Below, one piece after another: positions 1 through 8,261 of a stretch of DNA of 64,000 nucleotides. The number at the start of each line of letters is the position of its first letter. The stretch's first letter is position 1. The notes beneath the pieces are model-generated. The model did no database searches and was not told the DNA's origin. It worked only from the letters and a program-made list of their open reading frames with translations. This DNA comes from Rothia sp. P100 (GTDB lineage Bacteria; Actinomycetota; Actinomycetes; Actinomycetales; Micrococcaceae): assembly GCF_023712425.1 (NCBI RefSeq), contig NZ_JAMAYG010000002.1, forward strand, positions 451,481-515,480. The letters run 5' to 3'. Position numbers and translations under genes: made by a program.

Positions 1-440
1 GAAACTTCAATGAGCTGCTCGGTCAACTGTTCGTGGCTCACCTTATCTGCTTTGGTAACAATCGCTACGATGGGCTTGTTTCCAGAGGCAGCAAGCTGTT
101 GAGCAATATAGCGATCACCAGGCCCAATCTTCTCATCAGCCGGAATGCAGAAGCCAATAACATCAACCTCAGAAAGAGTTTCAGCTACGAGATCGTTGAG
201 ACGCTCTCCCAGCAGAGTACGCGGCCGGTGCAAACCGGGAGTATCGACCAATACCAGCTGAAAATCATCGCGGTGCACGATACCGCGAATAGTATGACGG
301 GTGGTTTGTGGGCGGTTTGAAGTAATAGCAACTTTCTGCCCCACCAGCGCGTTGGTCAAGGTTGACTTGCCGGCATTAGGGCGCCCAACCAGCACCGCAA
401 AGCCAGCCGAATAGTCATCGGGAAAAGCTGCAAAATCCAC
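1..440 (-). CDS. era: GTPase Era, N-terminal part (runs off the left edge)
   Basis: Era is a Ras-like GTPase with a KH domain that binds 16S rRNA during 30S assembly. Only the first 146 codons are present. The G1 loop GRPNAGKST lies at residues 19-27, a DTPG G3 motif follows, and TKAD serves as G4. The GTG start at 440 comes directly after an in-frame TGA and has GGAG seven bases upstream, so it is well fixed. The gene is last in the hrcA-dnaJ-rsmE-phoH-ybeY-corC series but is separated from corC by a terminator hairpin. Because of that, it probably has its own promoter in 441-587, where I see no convincing -35/-10 pair. Confidence 0.95.
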   Translation of the reverse strand, partial: MDFAAFPDDYSAGFAVLVGRPNAGKSTLTNALVGQKVAITSNRPQTTRHTIRGIVHRDDFQLVLVDTPGLHRPRTLLGERLNDLVAETLSEVDVIGFCIPADEKIGPGDRYIAQQLAASGNKPIVAIVTKADKVSHEQLTEQLIEV

Positions 441-587
441 TCAAAAACTCCAAGTGTTGGTCTCAATAAAAAACTACAGACCACTCTACAACCTTTTACC
501 TATGCCCCTTTAAGTTTGTGCGGTAAGTCGGTACCTCTGCGGTATAAGTCTCCTCACCGCTTCTCCTGTTGAGGCTAAAATCAACAA

Positions 588-623
588 GCCGCCCTTTCCA
601 ACCCAAGGGCTGGAAAGGGCGGC
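588..623 (-). terminator. Intrinsic terminator after the corC-like gene
   Basis: A perfect 13-bp stem, GCCGCCCTTTCCA (588-600) paired with 611-623, encloses a 10-nt loop. On the minus strand it is followed by a T-rich stretch. It lies 14 nt past the corC stop and separates that gene from era. Confidence 0.8.
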
Positions 624-636
624 TTTGCCGAGGTGT

Positions 637-1932
637 CTACTGTTCAACAGGCTGTTCACTCGCTTCGACGGTGACAGGGAGCTCTGCCCAGACTTCTAGG
701 GTGCCAATCTTATTGCGGCGACCGCGGGCACCAATTGCTTTGATATGGATGCCCTCCACGACGACTTCACTACCAATAATAGGTACTCGTCCCAGGTGCT
801 TAGAGAGCAACCCTCCTACCGTCTCGACGTCCTCATCTTCGAGGTCAACACCAAAGGTTTCTCCCAGTTCTTCGACCCCTAGACGGGAGCTGATACGGAA
901 GGTGCCATCTTCCTGCATTACTACTTCTGGTTTCTCGTTGTCATACTCATCGGCTATATCACCAACAAGCTCTTCAATTAGATCCTCAAGAGTAACCAGC
1001 CCTGAGGTGCCCCCGTATTCATCAACAACCACCGCCACGTGGGTTGACTCCCTCTGCATTTGCTTGAGCAAGTCCATCACCCGCTTGGTTTCAGGTTCAA
1101 AACGGGCCGGGCGCATGAGCGAAGCGATACCGAGAGCTGAAGCTTGACCTGTGATTCCTCGATAGCCCTCGATGGTGTCTTTCAGATAAAGGACACCCCG
1201 CACATCGTCAAAAGAGTCGCCCAAGACGGGCATGCGAGAGTAACCTGAGCGCAAGAAAAGATTCAGGGCATCATCTAAGCTCTCATCGAGGTCGATAGTG
1301 ACCATATCTGCGCGAGGCACCATCACCGAGCGGATGCGAGTTTCATCCAGCTCAAAGATCGACTGCACCATCTCAGCTTCATCGTCCTCAATAGCTTCAG
1401 ATGACGATGCCCGGTCAACGAATTCGAGAATCTCATCCTCGGTAAAGATACCGGTGACCCGGTCTGAGTCTTTGGGGCTAAACTTGCGCGATAGCGCTGT
1501 CAGTAAAGATGAGAAGGGGCGTGTTAGAACCCCCAGGGCATAGGTTAGACCAGCCATTGTTTTAAAAACCTGAACGTGCTTTGTGCGGCCCACTAAACGC
1601 GGAGCCACCCCAAAAAAGGCAAAAATCAGGATAGTCATTACCAGTAAAGTCAGCACCACGCTGATCCAGGTGCGGTGGAATATCTCGGAAATCAAGAGAT
1701 AAAAGCAGACTACCGCTGCGGTTTCCGCTAAAACCCGCCAGATGCGCAAGGAACGGAAGTAAGGTTCAGGGTCAGCAAGAATTGCCCGGACGCTCTTTTT
1801 ACCGGACTCATCCGCTAACTCCCCCGCAACGGCCCTGGGCAGGTAGGTATAGGAAGACTCCATAGCGGTGAAAAGATAACCGATGAGAACTAAAACCAGT
1901 ACACCGGTAGCGAGAAAGAAGACGGAAAGCAC
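637..1932 (-). CDS. CNNM/CorC (HlyC) family membrane protein with CBS domains
   Basis: The product is a 431-residue membrane protein. An N-terminal DUF21 region has hydrophobic segments at about 5-25, 70-90 and 92-112. A CBS pair follows at about 200-330 (it begins with MVPRADMVTID), then a CorC_HlyC domain at about 345-420. The family is linked to magnesium or cobalt efflux and is often misnamed hemolysin. The start is GTG, three bases after the ybeY stop, so translation is probably coupled. The gene sits in the conserved phoH-ybeY-corC-era series. The substrate cannot be deduced from sequence. Confidence 0.9.
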   Translation of the reverse strand: MLSVFFLATGVLVLVLIGYLFTAMESSYTYLPRAVAGELADESGKKSVRAILADPEPYFRSLRIWRVLAETAAVVCFYLLISEIFHRTWISVVLTLLVMTILIFAFFGVAPRLVGRTKHVQVFKTMAGLTYALGVLTRPFSSLLTALSRKFSPKDSDRVTGIFTEDEILEFVDRASSSEAIEDDEAEMVQSIFELDETRIRSVMVPRADMVTIDLDESLDDALNLFLRSGYSRMPVLGDSFDDVRGVLYLKDTIEGYRGITGQASALGIASLMRPARFEPETKRVMDLLKQMQRESTHVAVVVDEYGGTSGLVTLEDLIEELVGDIADEYDNEKPEVVMQEDGTFRISSRLGVEELGETFGVDLEDEDVETVGGLLSKHLGRVPIIGSEVVVEGIHIKAIGARGRRNKIGTLEVWAELPVTVEASEQPVEQ

Positions 1933-1935
1933 GGG

Positions 1936-2442
1936 TTAGTGCCTCGTTTCCACGGGAGCAGGGCGACCGAGAAAGTCTTCAAGAATAGTTCGCTGGATAC
2001 CGAACATCTCAGCTTCCTCTTCTTTCGTGGCGTGATCGTAGCCCAGGCAATGCAGGATGCCATGGGTGGTGAGCAAACAGAGCTCATCAAGAGTCGAATG
2101 CCCGGCTTCTTTGCCCTGAGCAGAAGCTACCGGTGGGCAGAGCACGATATCGCCCAGCACACCAGTGGCCAGCTGGTCCGGTGTACCTGGAGTTAACTCG
2201 TCCATTGGAAAGGACATTACATCGGTTGGCCCGGGCAGATCCATCCACTCTAGGTGAATACGCTCCATTTCAGACTCACCCACGACGCTGATGGAAAGCT
2301 CAGTCTCTGCGGAAACATTCAGATGAGCGAAAGCATGAGCTACCAGACGCTCTAGGACGTTTGTATCAACCTCAGCAAAAGACTGACGAACGGTTTCAGA
2401 AGCATCCTGGGCGGCATCCTCAATATCAAATTCAATGTTCAT
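1936..2442 (-). CDS. ybeY: Endoribonuclease YbeY
   Basis: YbeY is a zinc metalloprotein needed for 16S rRNA 3'-end maturation and 70S quality control. The 168-residue product carries the zinc-binding signature HGILHCLGYDH at about 127-137, preceded by the VMSFPMDE and LGDIVLC segments typical of the family. The ATG shares one base with the phoH stop (TAATG), and the stop lies three bases before corC. This places YbeY in the middle of a tightly coupled operon. Confidence 0.96.
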   Translation of the reverse strand: MNIEFDIEDAAQDASETVRQSFAEVDTNVLERLVAHAFAHLNVSAETELSISVVGESEMERIHLEWMDLPGPTDVMSFPMDELTPGTPDQLATGVLGDIVLCPPVASAQGKEAGHSTLDELCLLTTHGILHCLGYDHATKEEEAEMFGIQRTILEDFLGRPAPVETRH

Positions 2443-3533
2443 TAGTGGTCCTTAGATACTTCAATACCCGATTTTTCAAGTAGCTTCTCAGCCGCAGCTT
2501 CAATGGTTTGGCGTTTGACCTTGCGAGTTTTCCGGCGATCGATATTAGATTTCGTTTCGTCCCAGCGATCATAGGCACTCACAATATCTGACACGAGCGA
2601 ATGACGAACCACGTCCTCAGCCTGTAGCAAAGAAAAATGAATATCTTCGACTCCCTCAAGAATCTGGCGAATTTGTTTAAGACCCGACGCATGTCCACCC
2701 GGAAGATCAATCTGAGTAACGTCACCAGTAATCACCATCTTGGAGCCAAAACCCAGGCGTGTGAGGAACATCTTCATCTGCTCAACAGTGGTATTCTGAG
2801 CTTCGTCCAAGACAATGAAGGCATCGTTGAGGGTGCGGCCACGCATATAGGCAAGAGGCGCTACCTCAATGGTCCCGGCCTCCATCAGACGCGGGATAGA
2901 CTCCGGGTCCATCATGTCATGAAGCGCATCGTAGAGCGGGCGCAGGTAGGGGTCGATTTTCTCGTGGAGCGAGCCGGGCAAAAAGCCTAGCCGCTCCCCA
3001 GCCTCTACCGCGGGGCGAGTCAGAATAATGCGGTTAACCTCTTTAGCCTGCAATGCCTGAACAGCTTTTGCCATAGCGAGGTAGGTTTTACCGGTACCAG
3101 CCGGGCCAATACCGAAAATAACGGTATTAGCGTCAATGGCATCAACGTAGCTTTTTTGGTTGATGGTCTTGGGGCGGATGTTCTTACCCCGTGAACTCAG
3201 AATGTTATGGCTAATGGCCGCAGCTGGATGCGCCAGCGTGGCTGTCATCATGCCCATAATGCGAGTGACCACTTCGGTGGTAACCTGGGTGTCATTTTGA
3301 ACAAGCTGGACCAGCTCACCTAACAACCGCACGGTGGTCCCTGCGGTTTCAGAAGGGCCGGTGACCACAACATCTAACCCCTTAGGGCGGATGGCGAGAC
3401 CCGGGAAAGCATGTTCAATCAGGGTGATGTTGCCATCGTGGGGGCCAAGGACGGCCACCATCTCTTCAATTGAGCGGAAAGAAAAAGTTCGAGCAACGGT
3501 TAGGGGGCGGTGCGTAGCGGATGCAGTAGTCAT
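2442..3533 (-). CDS. PhoH-like ATPase
   Basis: This is a 363-residue PhoH-family P-loop ATPase, a superfamily-1-like putative RNA helicase that occurs next to YbeY in most bacteria. Walker A is GPAGTGKT at about 144-151 and Walker B is IVLDEAQN. I chose the ATG at 3533 because GAGG lies six bases upstream. An in-frame start at 3575 would add 14 residues without a comparable site. The function is not established experimentally in this group. The context, with rRNA methyltransferase RsmE, YbeY and Era, points to ribosomal RNA metabolism. Confidence 0.93.
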   Translation of the reverse strand: MTTASATHRPLTVARTFSFRSIEEMVAVLGPHDGNITLIEHAFPGLAIRPKGLDVVVTGPSETAGTTVRLLGELVQLVQNDTQVTTEVVTRIMGMMTATLAHPAAAISHNILSSRGKNIRPKTINQKSYVDAIDANTVIFGIGPAGTGKTYLAMAKAVQALQAKEVNRIILTRPAVEAGERLGFLPGSLHEKIDPYLRPLYDALHDMMDPESIPRLMEAGTIEVAPLAYMRGRTLNDAFIVLDEAQNTTVEQMKMFLTRLGFGSKMVITGDVTQIDLPGGHASGLKQIRQILEGVEDIHFSLLQAEDVVRHSLVSDIVSAYDRWDETKSNIDRRKTRKVKRQTIEAAAEKLLEKSGIEVSKDH

Positions 3534-3645
3534 AGGTGACCTCGCAGGTCTTTCAGAGCTCCTTGGCAATAGCAAAGTGGGTAAAAACTACTTTACCGAG
3601 CGCGGGGACCAGGAGGTAGAAGTTTTGCGGTCAGTGATATTACAG

Positions 3646-4407
3646 CTACCAGCGGCCTAGTGCGACGTTGAGGGTTGAGATAGCGGCGGCCCCCGCGGTG
3701 GAACTGCGCAGCACCTCATCGCCCAAGAGGACGACCCTGGATCCGGCGGATTTTAAGAGGTCGAGTTCACGCGGGCTCACTCCCCCCTCTGGGCCTACCA
3801 AGAAATAAATCTCTTCAACGGTATCGGTCAGACGGGCTGAAAGTTCTTGGGTTAGTCGGAGCTCAGCCTGCTCATGCAGTACCAGAAAGAGAGCGGTATC
3901 GCCCAGCTCACGGGCTAATTCAGCCAGGTCAGCGCTACTGTGCTGCTCAAAAACTTGCGGTATGACAGCTCGCCTGGACTGCTTTGCAGCAGCCCGCACG
4001 GTGTTCTGCCACTTGGCATGAGCTTTAGCGGCGCGCTCCATTTTCCACCGCACAATAGATCGGTCAGCACTCCACGGTACGACTCCATGAGCACCCAGTT
4101 CCGTAGCCATTTCTATAGCCTGGATGTCACGATCGCCCTTGGCAAGAGCTTGAACTAGATAGATGGTCACCTGCTGTGACTGCTGGGTGAGCAGGTTAAT
4201 GCCAACCCTGACACCAGCATCTAGGATTCCAAGAACTGACCCGGTAGCGCGCCGTCCTGCACCATCTGCTAAATCAATGCCCTCGCCAACCTCAGCCCGC
4301 TTCACATTCTTAGCATGGTGCCCTTCATCGCCCGTCAGGTCAAAGGTGCTACCTTCTTCCAAGAGGTCAAATTCGGGGGTGCTAATGTAGTAGACCGCGT
4401 TTGTCAT
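3646..4407 (-). CDS. rsmE: 16S rRNA (uracil-1498-N3)-methyltransferase RsmE
   Basis: RsmE is a SPOUT-class methyltransferase that methylates U1498 in helix 44 of 16S rRNA with SAM. The 253-residue product has the N-terminal PUA-like part (DEGHHAKNVKRAEVG), and the C-terminal knot is marked by LVGPEGGVSPRE and LGDEVLRSSTAGAAAIS, the SAM-binding trefoil loop. It starts five bases after the dnaJ stop, in the same operon. About 110 nt separate it from phoH. Confidence 0.95.
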   Translation of the reverse strand: MTNAVYYISTPEFDLLEEGSTFDLTGDEGHHAKNVKRAEVGEGIDLADGAGRRATGSVLGILDAGVRVGINLLTQQSQQVTIYLVQALAKGDRDIQAIEMATELGAHGVVPWSADRSIVRWKMERAAKAHAKWQNTVRAAAKQSRRAVIPQVFEQHSSADLAELARELGDTALFLVLHEQAELRLTQELSARLTDTVEEIYFLVGPEGGVSPRELDLLKSAGSRVVLLGDEVLRSSTAGAAAISTLNVALGRW

Positions 4408-4412
4408 AGGGA

Positions 4413-5543
4413 TTACTTCAGATGATCTTTAAGGCGGGAGAAAAAGCCCCCGGACTTCTTATTTGAAAGCGTTTCGCTGACCTTGAGGTCTTCACCGCGG
4501 GACTCAGAGAACTGCAACAGAAGGTTCTTCTGTTCCTCGGTCATGCGGGTGGGAGTGCGCACCTCAATCTGTACATGGATATCGCCCCTACCGCCACCGC
4601 GTAGACGGGTCACGCCCAGTTCTTTGAGAGTGATGATATCGCCAGACTGGGTACCGGCCGGTACGTTAACCTCCTGAACCCCATCGAAGGTCTCCAGCGT
4701 AACGGTGGTTCCCAGGGCGGCAGCAGTCATGGGCACACCCAGTGTTGCTACCAGGTCATCACCGTCGCGGACGAACACAGGGTGAGATGCTACTCGCAGC
4801 TCAACGTAAAGATCCCCGTTGGGGCCACCCGCAGTGCCCGCTTCACCCTGACCAGCCAAGCGAATGCGGGCACCGTTAGTAACACCTGCAGGAATTTTGA
4901 TGGTGAGCGGCTTGCGCTCGCGCACACGGCCCTCACCGTAGCACTCAGCACAGGGATTCTTGATAACAGTGCCAAAACCACGGCAGGACGGGCACTCAAC
5001 CGGCTGGACGACAGTACCCAGAATAGATTGAACCTGGCGTTGCATGTAACCCTGACCGTGGCAGGTCGAACAAGTCTCAGGGTGAGTGCCTTCTGCGGTG
5101 CCTTCACCCTCACAGCGCCCACAGGTGACCGCTGTGTCAACAGTGATGGGCTTATTAACGCCGAAGACGGCCTCCAGCAAGTCGATTTTCACGTTGATGA
5201 GGGCATCTTGGCCCTGACGCATGCGGCTCTGCGGCCCGGTGGGACCTGAGTTGAAGAAGGTATCAAAAATATCCTGGAAGCCACCAAAGCCACCACCGAA
5301 ACCACCCGCACTGCCAAAGCCCCCGGCAGAACCATTTTCGTTACCGGTCTGGTCGTAGATACGACGCTTTTCAGGATCGGAGAGCACATCATGAGCTAGT
5401 GATACCCGCTTGAACTGCTCTGCAGCCTCTTCCGAAGGGTTAATGTCAGGGTGCAACTGACGAGCCTTCTTGCGGTAAGCCTTCTTAATGTCTTCTGCGG
5501 ACGCATCTTTGGACACACCCAAAGTTTCGTAGTGACTGCTCAC
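4413..5543 (-). CDS. dnaJ: Molecular chaperone DnaJ (DnaJ2 type)
   Basis: This is a class A Hsp40 of 376 residues that stimulates DnaK ATPase and delivers unfolded clients. The order is a J-domain with HPD (about residues 32-34), a Gly/Phe-rich linker, and four zinc-finger repeats ([32 protein letters not shown]). The substrate-binding C-terminal domains follow. The start is GTG with AGAGGA four bases upstream. Being paired with hrcA rather than with dnaK-grpE is the usual place of the second DnaJ in actinobacteria. Heat-shock control is expected through the CIRCE element upstream of hrcA. Confidence 0.96.
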   Translation of the reverse strand: MSSHYETLGVSKDASAEDIKKAYRKKARQLHPDINPSEEAAEQFKRVSLAHDVLSDPEKRRIYDQTGNENGSAGGFGSAGGFGGGFGGFQDIFDTFFNSGPTGPQSRMRQGQDALINVKIDLLEAVFGVNKPITVDTAVTCGRCEGEGTAEGTHPETCSTCHGQGYMQRQVQSILGTVVQPVECPSCRGFGTVIKNPCAECYGEGRVRERKPLTIKIPAGVTNGARIRLAGQGEAGTAGGPNGDLYVELRVASHPVFVRDGDDLVATLGVPMTAAALGTTVTLETFDGVQEVNVPAGTQSGDIITLKELGVTRLRGGGRGDIHVQIEVRTPTRMTEEQKNLLLQFSESRGEDLKVSETLSNKKSGGFFSRLKDHLK

Positions 5544-5608
5544 TGATTCCTCTTTCTAGAGTAGGTTCACACAAAATATACCGAACGAAGCGCTAAAGGC
5601 AGTTGCCC

Positions 5609-6601
5609 CTAGGACTCGCTCAAAATCTTTGACAGGTAACGCGCCACAGCGTTGACCTTTGAAATAGTCATGGAGTAATCCATTCGGGTTGGCCCTACTA
5701 CTCCTAAGGCAGCTGCTTCATCAGGGCCATAACCGCGAGCAATGACCGCTGCCTCTGACAGCGAATCTTCCGGGTTCTCTTGACCGATACTGACAGCAAA
5801 ACCCTGTTCGTTTCGGTCGATGCCGGTCAAGAGTTTGAGCAGAACTACCTGTTCTTCTAGAGCGTCGAGCACCGGCGCAATGCTGCGGCTAAAGTCTACG
5901 GCTCCCTCAGCTAGGTAAGCGGTACCTGACACCAGTAAACGGGTGGGGTCTCCCTGGCTTCCCATTGCTTGGAGAGCAGCCCAGAGGGGGCTGAGCCCAG
6001 GGGCATCAGGAGGTGTGGGCTGAAGCTCAGTCAGCAGATGCAGCGGCTCACCCTCACACTGTTGGTTCAGTACTCTGCGCCAAAAAGACAGCTGTTCTTC
6101 GGTGTGCAAAGTTGCCACATTGCGTTGAAGGATCTGACCGGTGTTGGTAATCAGCACCATCAAAATCATGGCGTTTGAAAGGGGTACCAGCTCAATATGC
6201 CGGACCGTCACCGTTTTTTTACGCGGGTACTGAACAAGTGCAACCTGCTGTGTAAGATGCGACAGCAGACGGGCGCTACGCCCCATCATCTCGTCGATGT
6301 CCTCGGCGCTATCTAGAAGTGTTTGTATAGCTCGTTTCTCAGCAGAACTTAGCGGCTGAACCTGCGCTACGCGGTCTACAAAAACCCGATAGCCCTGGTC
6401 CGTCGGAACCCGCCCCGCGCTCGCATGAGGAGCCTTGATAAGCCCAGCTTCTTCGAGTGCCGCCATGTCGTTGCGCACAGTGGCACTTGAGACACCCAGA
6501 TTGTGCCGCTCAATGAGAGCTTTCGAGCCCACCGGCTCACGCAGGTGCACATAATCTTCAACAATTGCCTGTAGAACCTGCAGGCGACGAGGGTGATCCA
6601 T
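5609..6601 (-). CDS. hrcA: Heat-inducible transcription repressor HrcA
   Basis: HrcA represses class I heat-shock genes by binding CIRCE operators and depends on GroEL for activity. The 330-residue product has an N-terminal winged helix (RRLQVLQAIVEDYVHLREP, then VSSATVRNDMAALEE), a GAF-like middle and a C-terminal domain. The start at 6601 is supported by AGGAGG five bases upstream. A longer reading from 6640 would run into the CIRCE operator. HrcA probably represses its own operon, including dnaJ, through that site. Confidence 0.96.
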   Translation of the reverse strand: MDHPRRLQVLQAIVEDYVHLREPVGSKALIERHNLGVSSATVRNDMAALEEAGLIKAPHASAGRVPTDQGYRVFVDRVAQVQPLSSAEKRAIQTLLDSAEDIDEMMGRSARLLSHLTQQVALVQYPRKKTVTVRHIELVPLSNAMILMVLITNTGQILQRNVATLHTEEQLSFWRRVLNQQCEGEPLHLLTELQPTPPDAPGLSPLWAALQAMGSQGDPTRLLVSGTAYLAEGAVDFSRSIAPVLDALEEQVVLLKLLTGIDRNEQGFAVSIGQENPEDSLSEAAVIARGYGPDEAAALGVVGPTRMDYSMTISKVNAVARYLSKILSES

Positions 6602-6633
6602 ATGCACCTCCTGGGCTAAAACGAGCTTCATAA

Positions 6634-6660
6634 CTAGCACCCTCAGGTTGAGAGTGCTAA
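6634..6660 (-). promoter_or_regulatory. CIRCE operator (HrcA binding site)
   Basis: GAGTGCTAA at 6652-6660 matches the consensus right arm exactly. CTAGCACCC at 6634-6642 is the left arm with two changes from TTAGCACTC. The spacer is the canonical 9 nt. The element lies 32 nt upstream of the hrcA ATG, the position expected for autorepression. Confidence 0.9.
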
Positions 6661-6749
6661 CACCGCTTAACTCTAATACCCCCTGGGATAGAATCAGAAT
6701 TCGGTACGCTCATGGCTAAGGTGGGCAGGTGCGCGCAGAAAGGCAGCTA

Positions 6750-7601
6750 GTGGATTACAGAGACAGTTGGGGGTCAGCTGACCTCACTAACCACCGAGTC
6801 GCAGTGCCCAGAAAAATTGCTGTCAAACCTGGTCTTCTACTGGAGGACGTACAAAGTGGCTGGGTAGGAGTAGTCGTCTCGTTAGAAACCATCGGCGGCA
6901 TGCGCGTTATCGGTCTAGAAGACCGATACGGAAAGGTCAAAAAATTTCCGCTAGGACCAGGTTTTCTCTACGAGGGACAGCCGGTCAGCGCCGTCGTCCC
7001 TGCACGTCAACCGCAACAAACAAAGCCACAAATCTCTCGATCAGGCTCCCGCGCTGTTGAGAGCGCCCCATCTCGCACCGCACGTGCCTCCCGCATATGG
7101 GTGGAAGGGACGCACGATGCAGAGCTGGTGGAAAAAGTATGGGGTCACGACCTCAGAGTAGAAGGAATCGTTGTAGAACCCCTACACGGCGTGGATGACC
7201 TCGCTACTGCCATAGCGGCCTTCGGCCCTGCACCGCACCGCAAACTGGGTATCCTGGTGGATCACCTGGTGGAAGGGAGCAAAGAAAGCAGAATCGTTGC
7301 ACAGGCTTTACAAGCTCCTGGTGCACGCGGAAATGTCACCATCGTTGGTCACCCTTTTGTAGATATCTGGCAGGCCGTCAAACCAAGTGTTGTAGGCATC
7401 GATGCCTGGCCCTCTATTCCGCGCTCAGAAGAGTGGAAAAAGGGCATACTACGGCGCTTCGGGTGGCCTCACGAAACACAAGCAGATATTGCCACTGGCT
7501 GGAAGACTATCCTTTCAAAAGTCGAAACCTATACAGATTTAGAACCAGCCCTTCTCGGCCCCGTCGAACAACTCATCGACTTTGTCACCTTAGAACCCTA
7601 G
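6750..7601 (+). CDS. DUF3097 family protein with a Toprim-like segment
   Basis: The 283-residue protein belongs to the actinobacteria-restricted DUF3097 family, whose function is unknown. The N-terminal half (PGLLLEDVQSGWVGVVV) is the conserved signature. The C-terminal half has IWVEGTHDAELVEKV followed by GILVDHLVEGSKESRI, which resembles the E and DxD motifs of Toprim domains such as RNase M5, except that DxD reads DHL. I prefer the GTG at 6750 (AAAGG six bases upstream). A GTG at 6729 would add seven residues and also has a possible ribosome binding site. The gene diverges from hrcA. Toprim kinship is my inference. Confidence 0.85.
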   Translation: MDYRDSWGSADLTNHRVAVPRKIAVKPGLLLEDVQSGWVGVVVSLETIGGMRVIGLEDRYGKVKKFPLGPGFLYEGQPVSAVVPARQPQQTKPQISRSGSRAVESAPSRTARASRIWVEGTHDAELVEKVWGHDLRVEGIVVEPLHGVDDLATAIAAFGPAPHRKLGILVDHLVEGSKESRIVAQALQAPGARGNVTIVGHPFVDIWQAVKPSVVGIDAWPSIPRSEEWKKGILRRFGWPHETQADIATGWKTILSKVETYTDLEPALLGPVEQLIDFVTLEP

Positions 7602-7750
7602 TCTTATGTGACAAACATCGTGACCAAGACAGCAAAAATGCCTGTCACCGATATGTTCTCTACACCAAATTTTCATTAGAATGGTCACAGCGCAAGACCT
7701 ACCCTGTCTTCTGCCACCACCCGTTCGCACCACACTCAAAGAGAAAATTT

Positions 7751-8167
7751 TTGAAGACCGCAACCTCTCCCTCAGCAAACGCTTACAAGGGCTCACCGGC
7801 TACCGCCTCGCATCTTTCAGTAGCGGCTGATCGAAACATTGCAACCACCGCTCACTTTGGAGGTGTCATTGGGTGCATTCCTTCGGCCGTCATTTACTAC
7901 CTCTACCGCGGCCGTGGCCCCTTTACCGAACAAGAATCAAGAGAAGCACTAGATTTCACTCTGTTGCCCACTCTCGTCATCGCTGTGTCAATCATTCTCA
8001 GCGGTGTGCCCGCTATCGGTTGGTTCTTTGGTCTCTTGGCAGCTCTCACCTGGACCTTCCTCGCAGTTTCCTCGCTAATTGCTGGTATCAAGGTAACTCG
8101 AGGTAACCCTTATCAGTACCGTTTTAACACCCAACTTTTTACCCGCATTCTGAACCGTAAAAAGTAA
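7751..8167 (+). CDS. DUF4870-like small membrane protein (start uncertain)
   Basis: From DRNIATTAHFGGVIG to the end, this frame matches the DUF4870/Tic20-like pattern: a short first helix, YLYRGRGPFTEQESREALDF, then two hydrophobic helices (about residues 75-95 and 98-118 of this call). No ATG or GTG lies near the conserved part. TTG at 7751 is the only plausible nearby start and would give 138 residues with a Ser/Thr/Ala-rich N-terminus. The open frame continues upstream into DUF3097 to an ATG at 7433. A different-frame ATG at 7681 opens 49 codons ending just before the conserved part, so a frameshift is possible. Function unknown. Confidence 0.6.
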   Translation: MKTATSPSANAYKGSPATASHLSVAADRNIATTAHFGGVIGCIPSAVIYYLYRGRGPFTEQESREALDFTLLPTLVIAVSIILSGVPAIGWFFGLLAALTWTFLAVSSLIAGIKVTRGNPYQYRFNTQLFTRILNRKK

Positions 8168-8185
8168 CGGCAGTCGATAAACCAA

Positions 8186-8224
8186 AGCGATGCCCGGCGC
8201 TCAAGGTGCCGGGCATCGCTTTTA
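8186..8224. terminator. Bidirectional intrinsic terminator
   Basis: A perfect 13-bp stem, AGCGATGCCCGGC (8186-8198) paired with 8208-8220, encloses a 9-nt loop. It has TTTT on the plus side and AAA before the stem. It lies between the convergent DUF4870-like and hemW genes. Confidence 0.88.
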
Positions 8225-8261
8225 CACAAGACCGCATATGTGGTCTAGGAGTATAACCAGT

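Noticed and set aside
569..1147. Long plus-strand open frame opposite the corC gene
   Set aside because: It lies entirely antisense to a clear CorC gene. The protein is Ser/Arg-rich with no recognisable motif, typical of a shadow frame.
4782..5249. Plus-strand open frame of 155 codons opposite dnaJ
   Set aside because: It arises from the repetitive zinc-finger and Gly-rich coding of dnaJ. Its Thr/Leu repeats mirror those codons.
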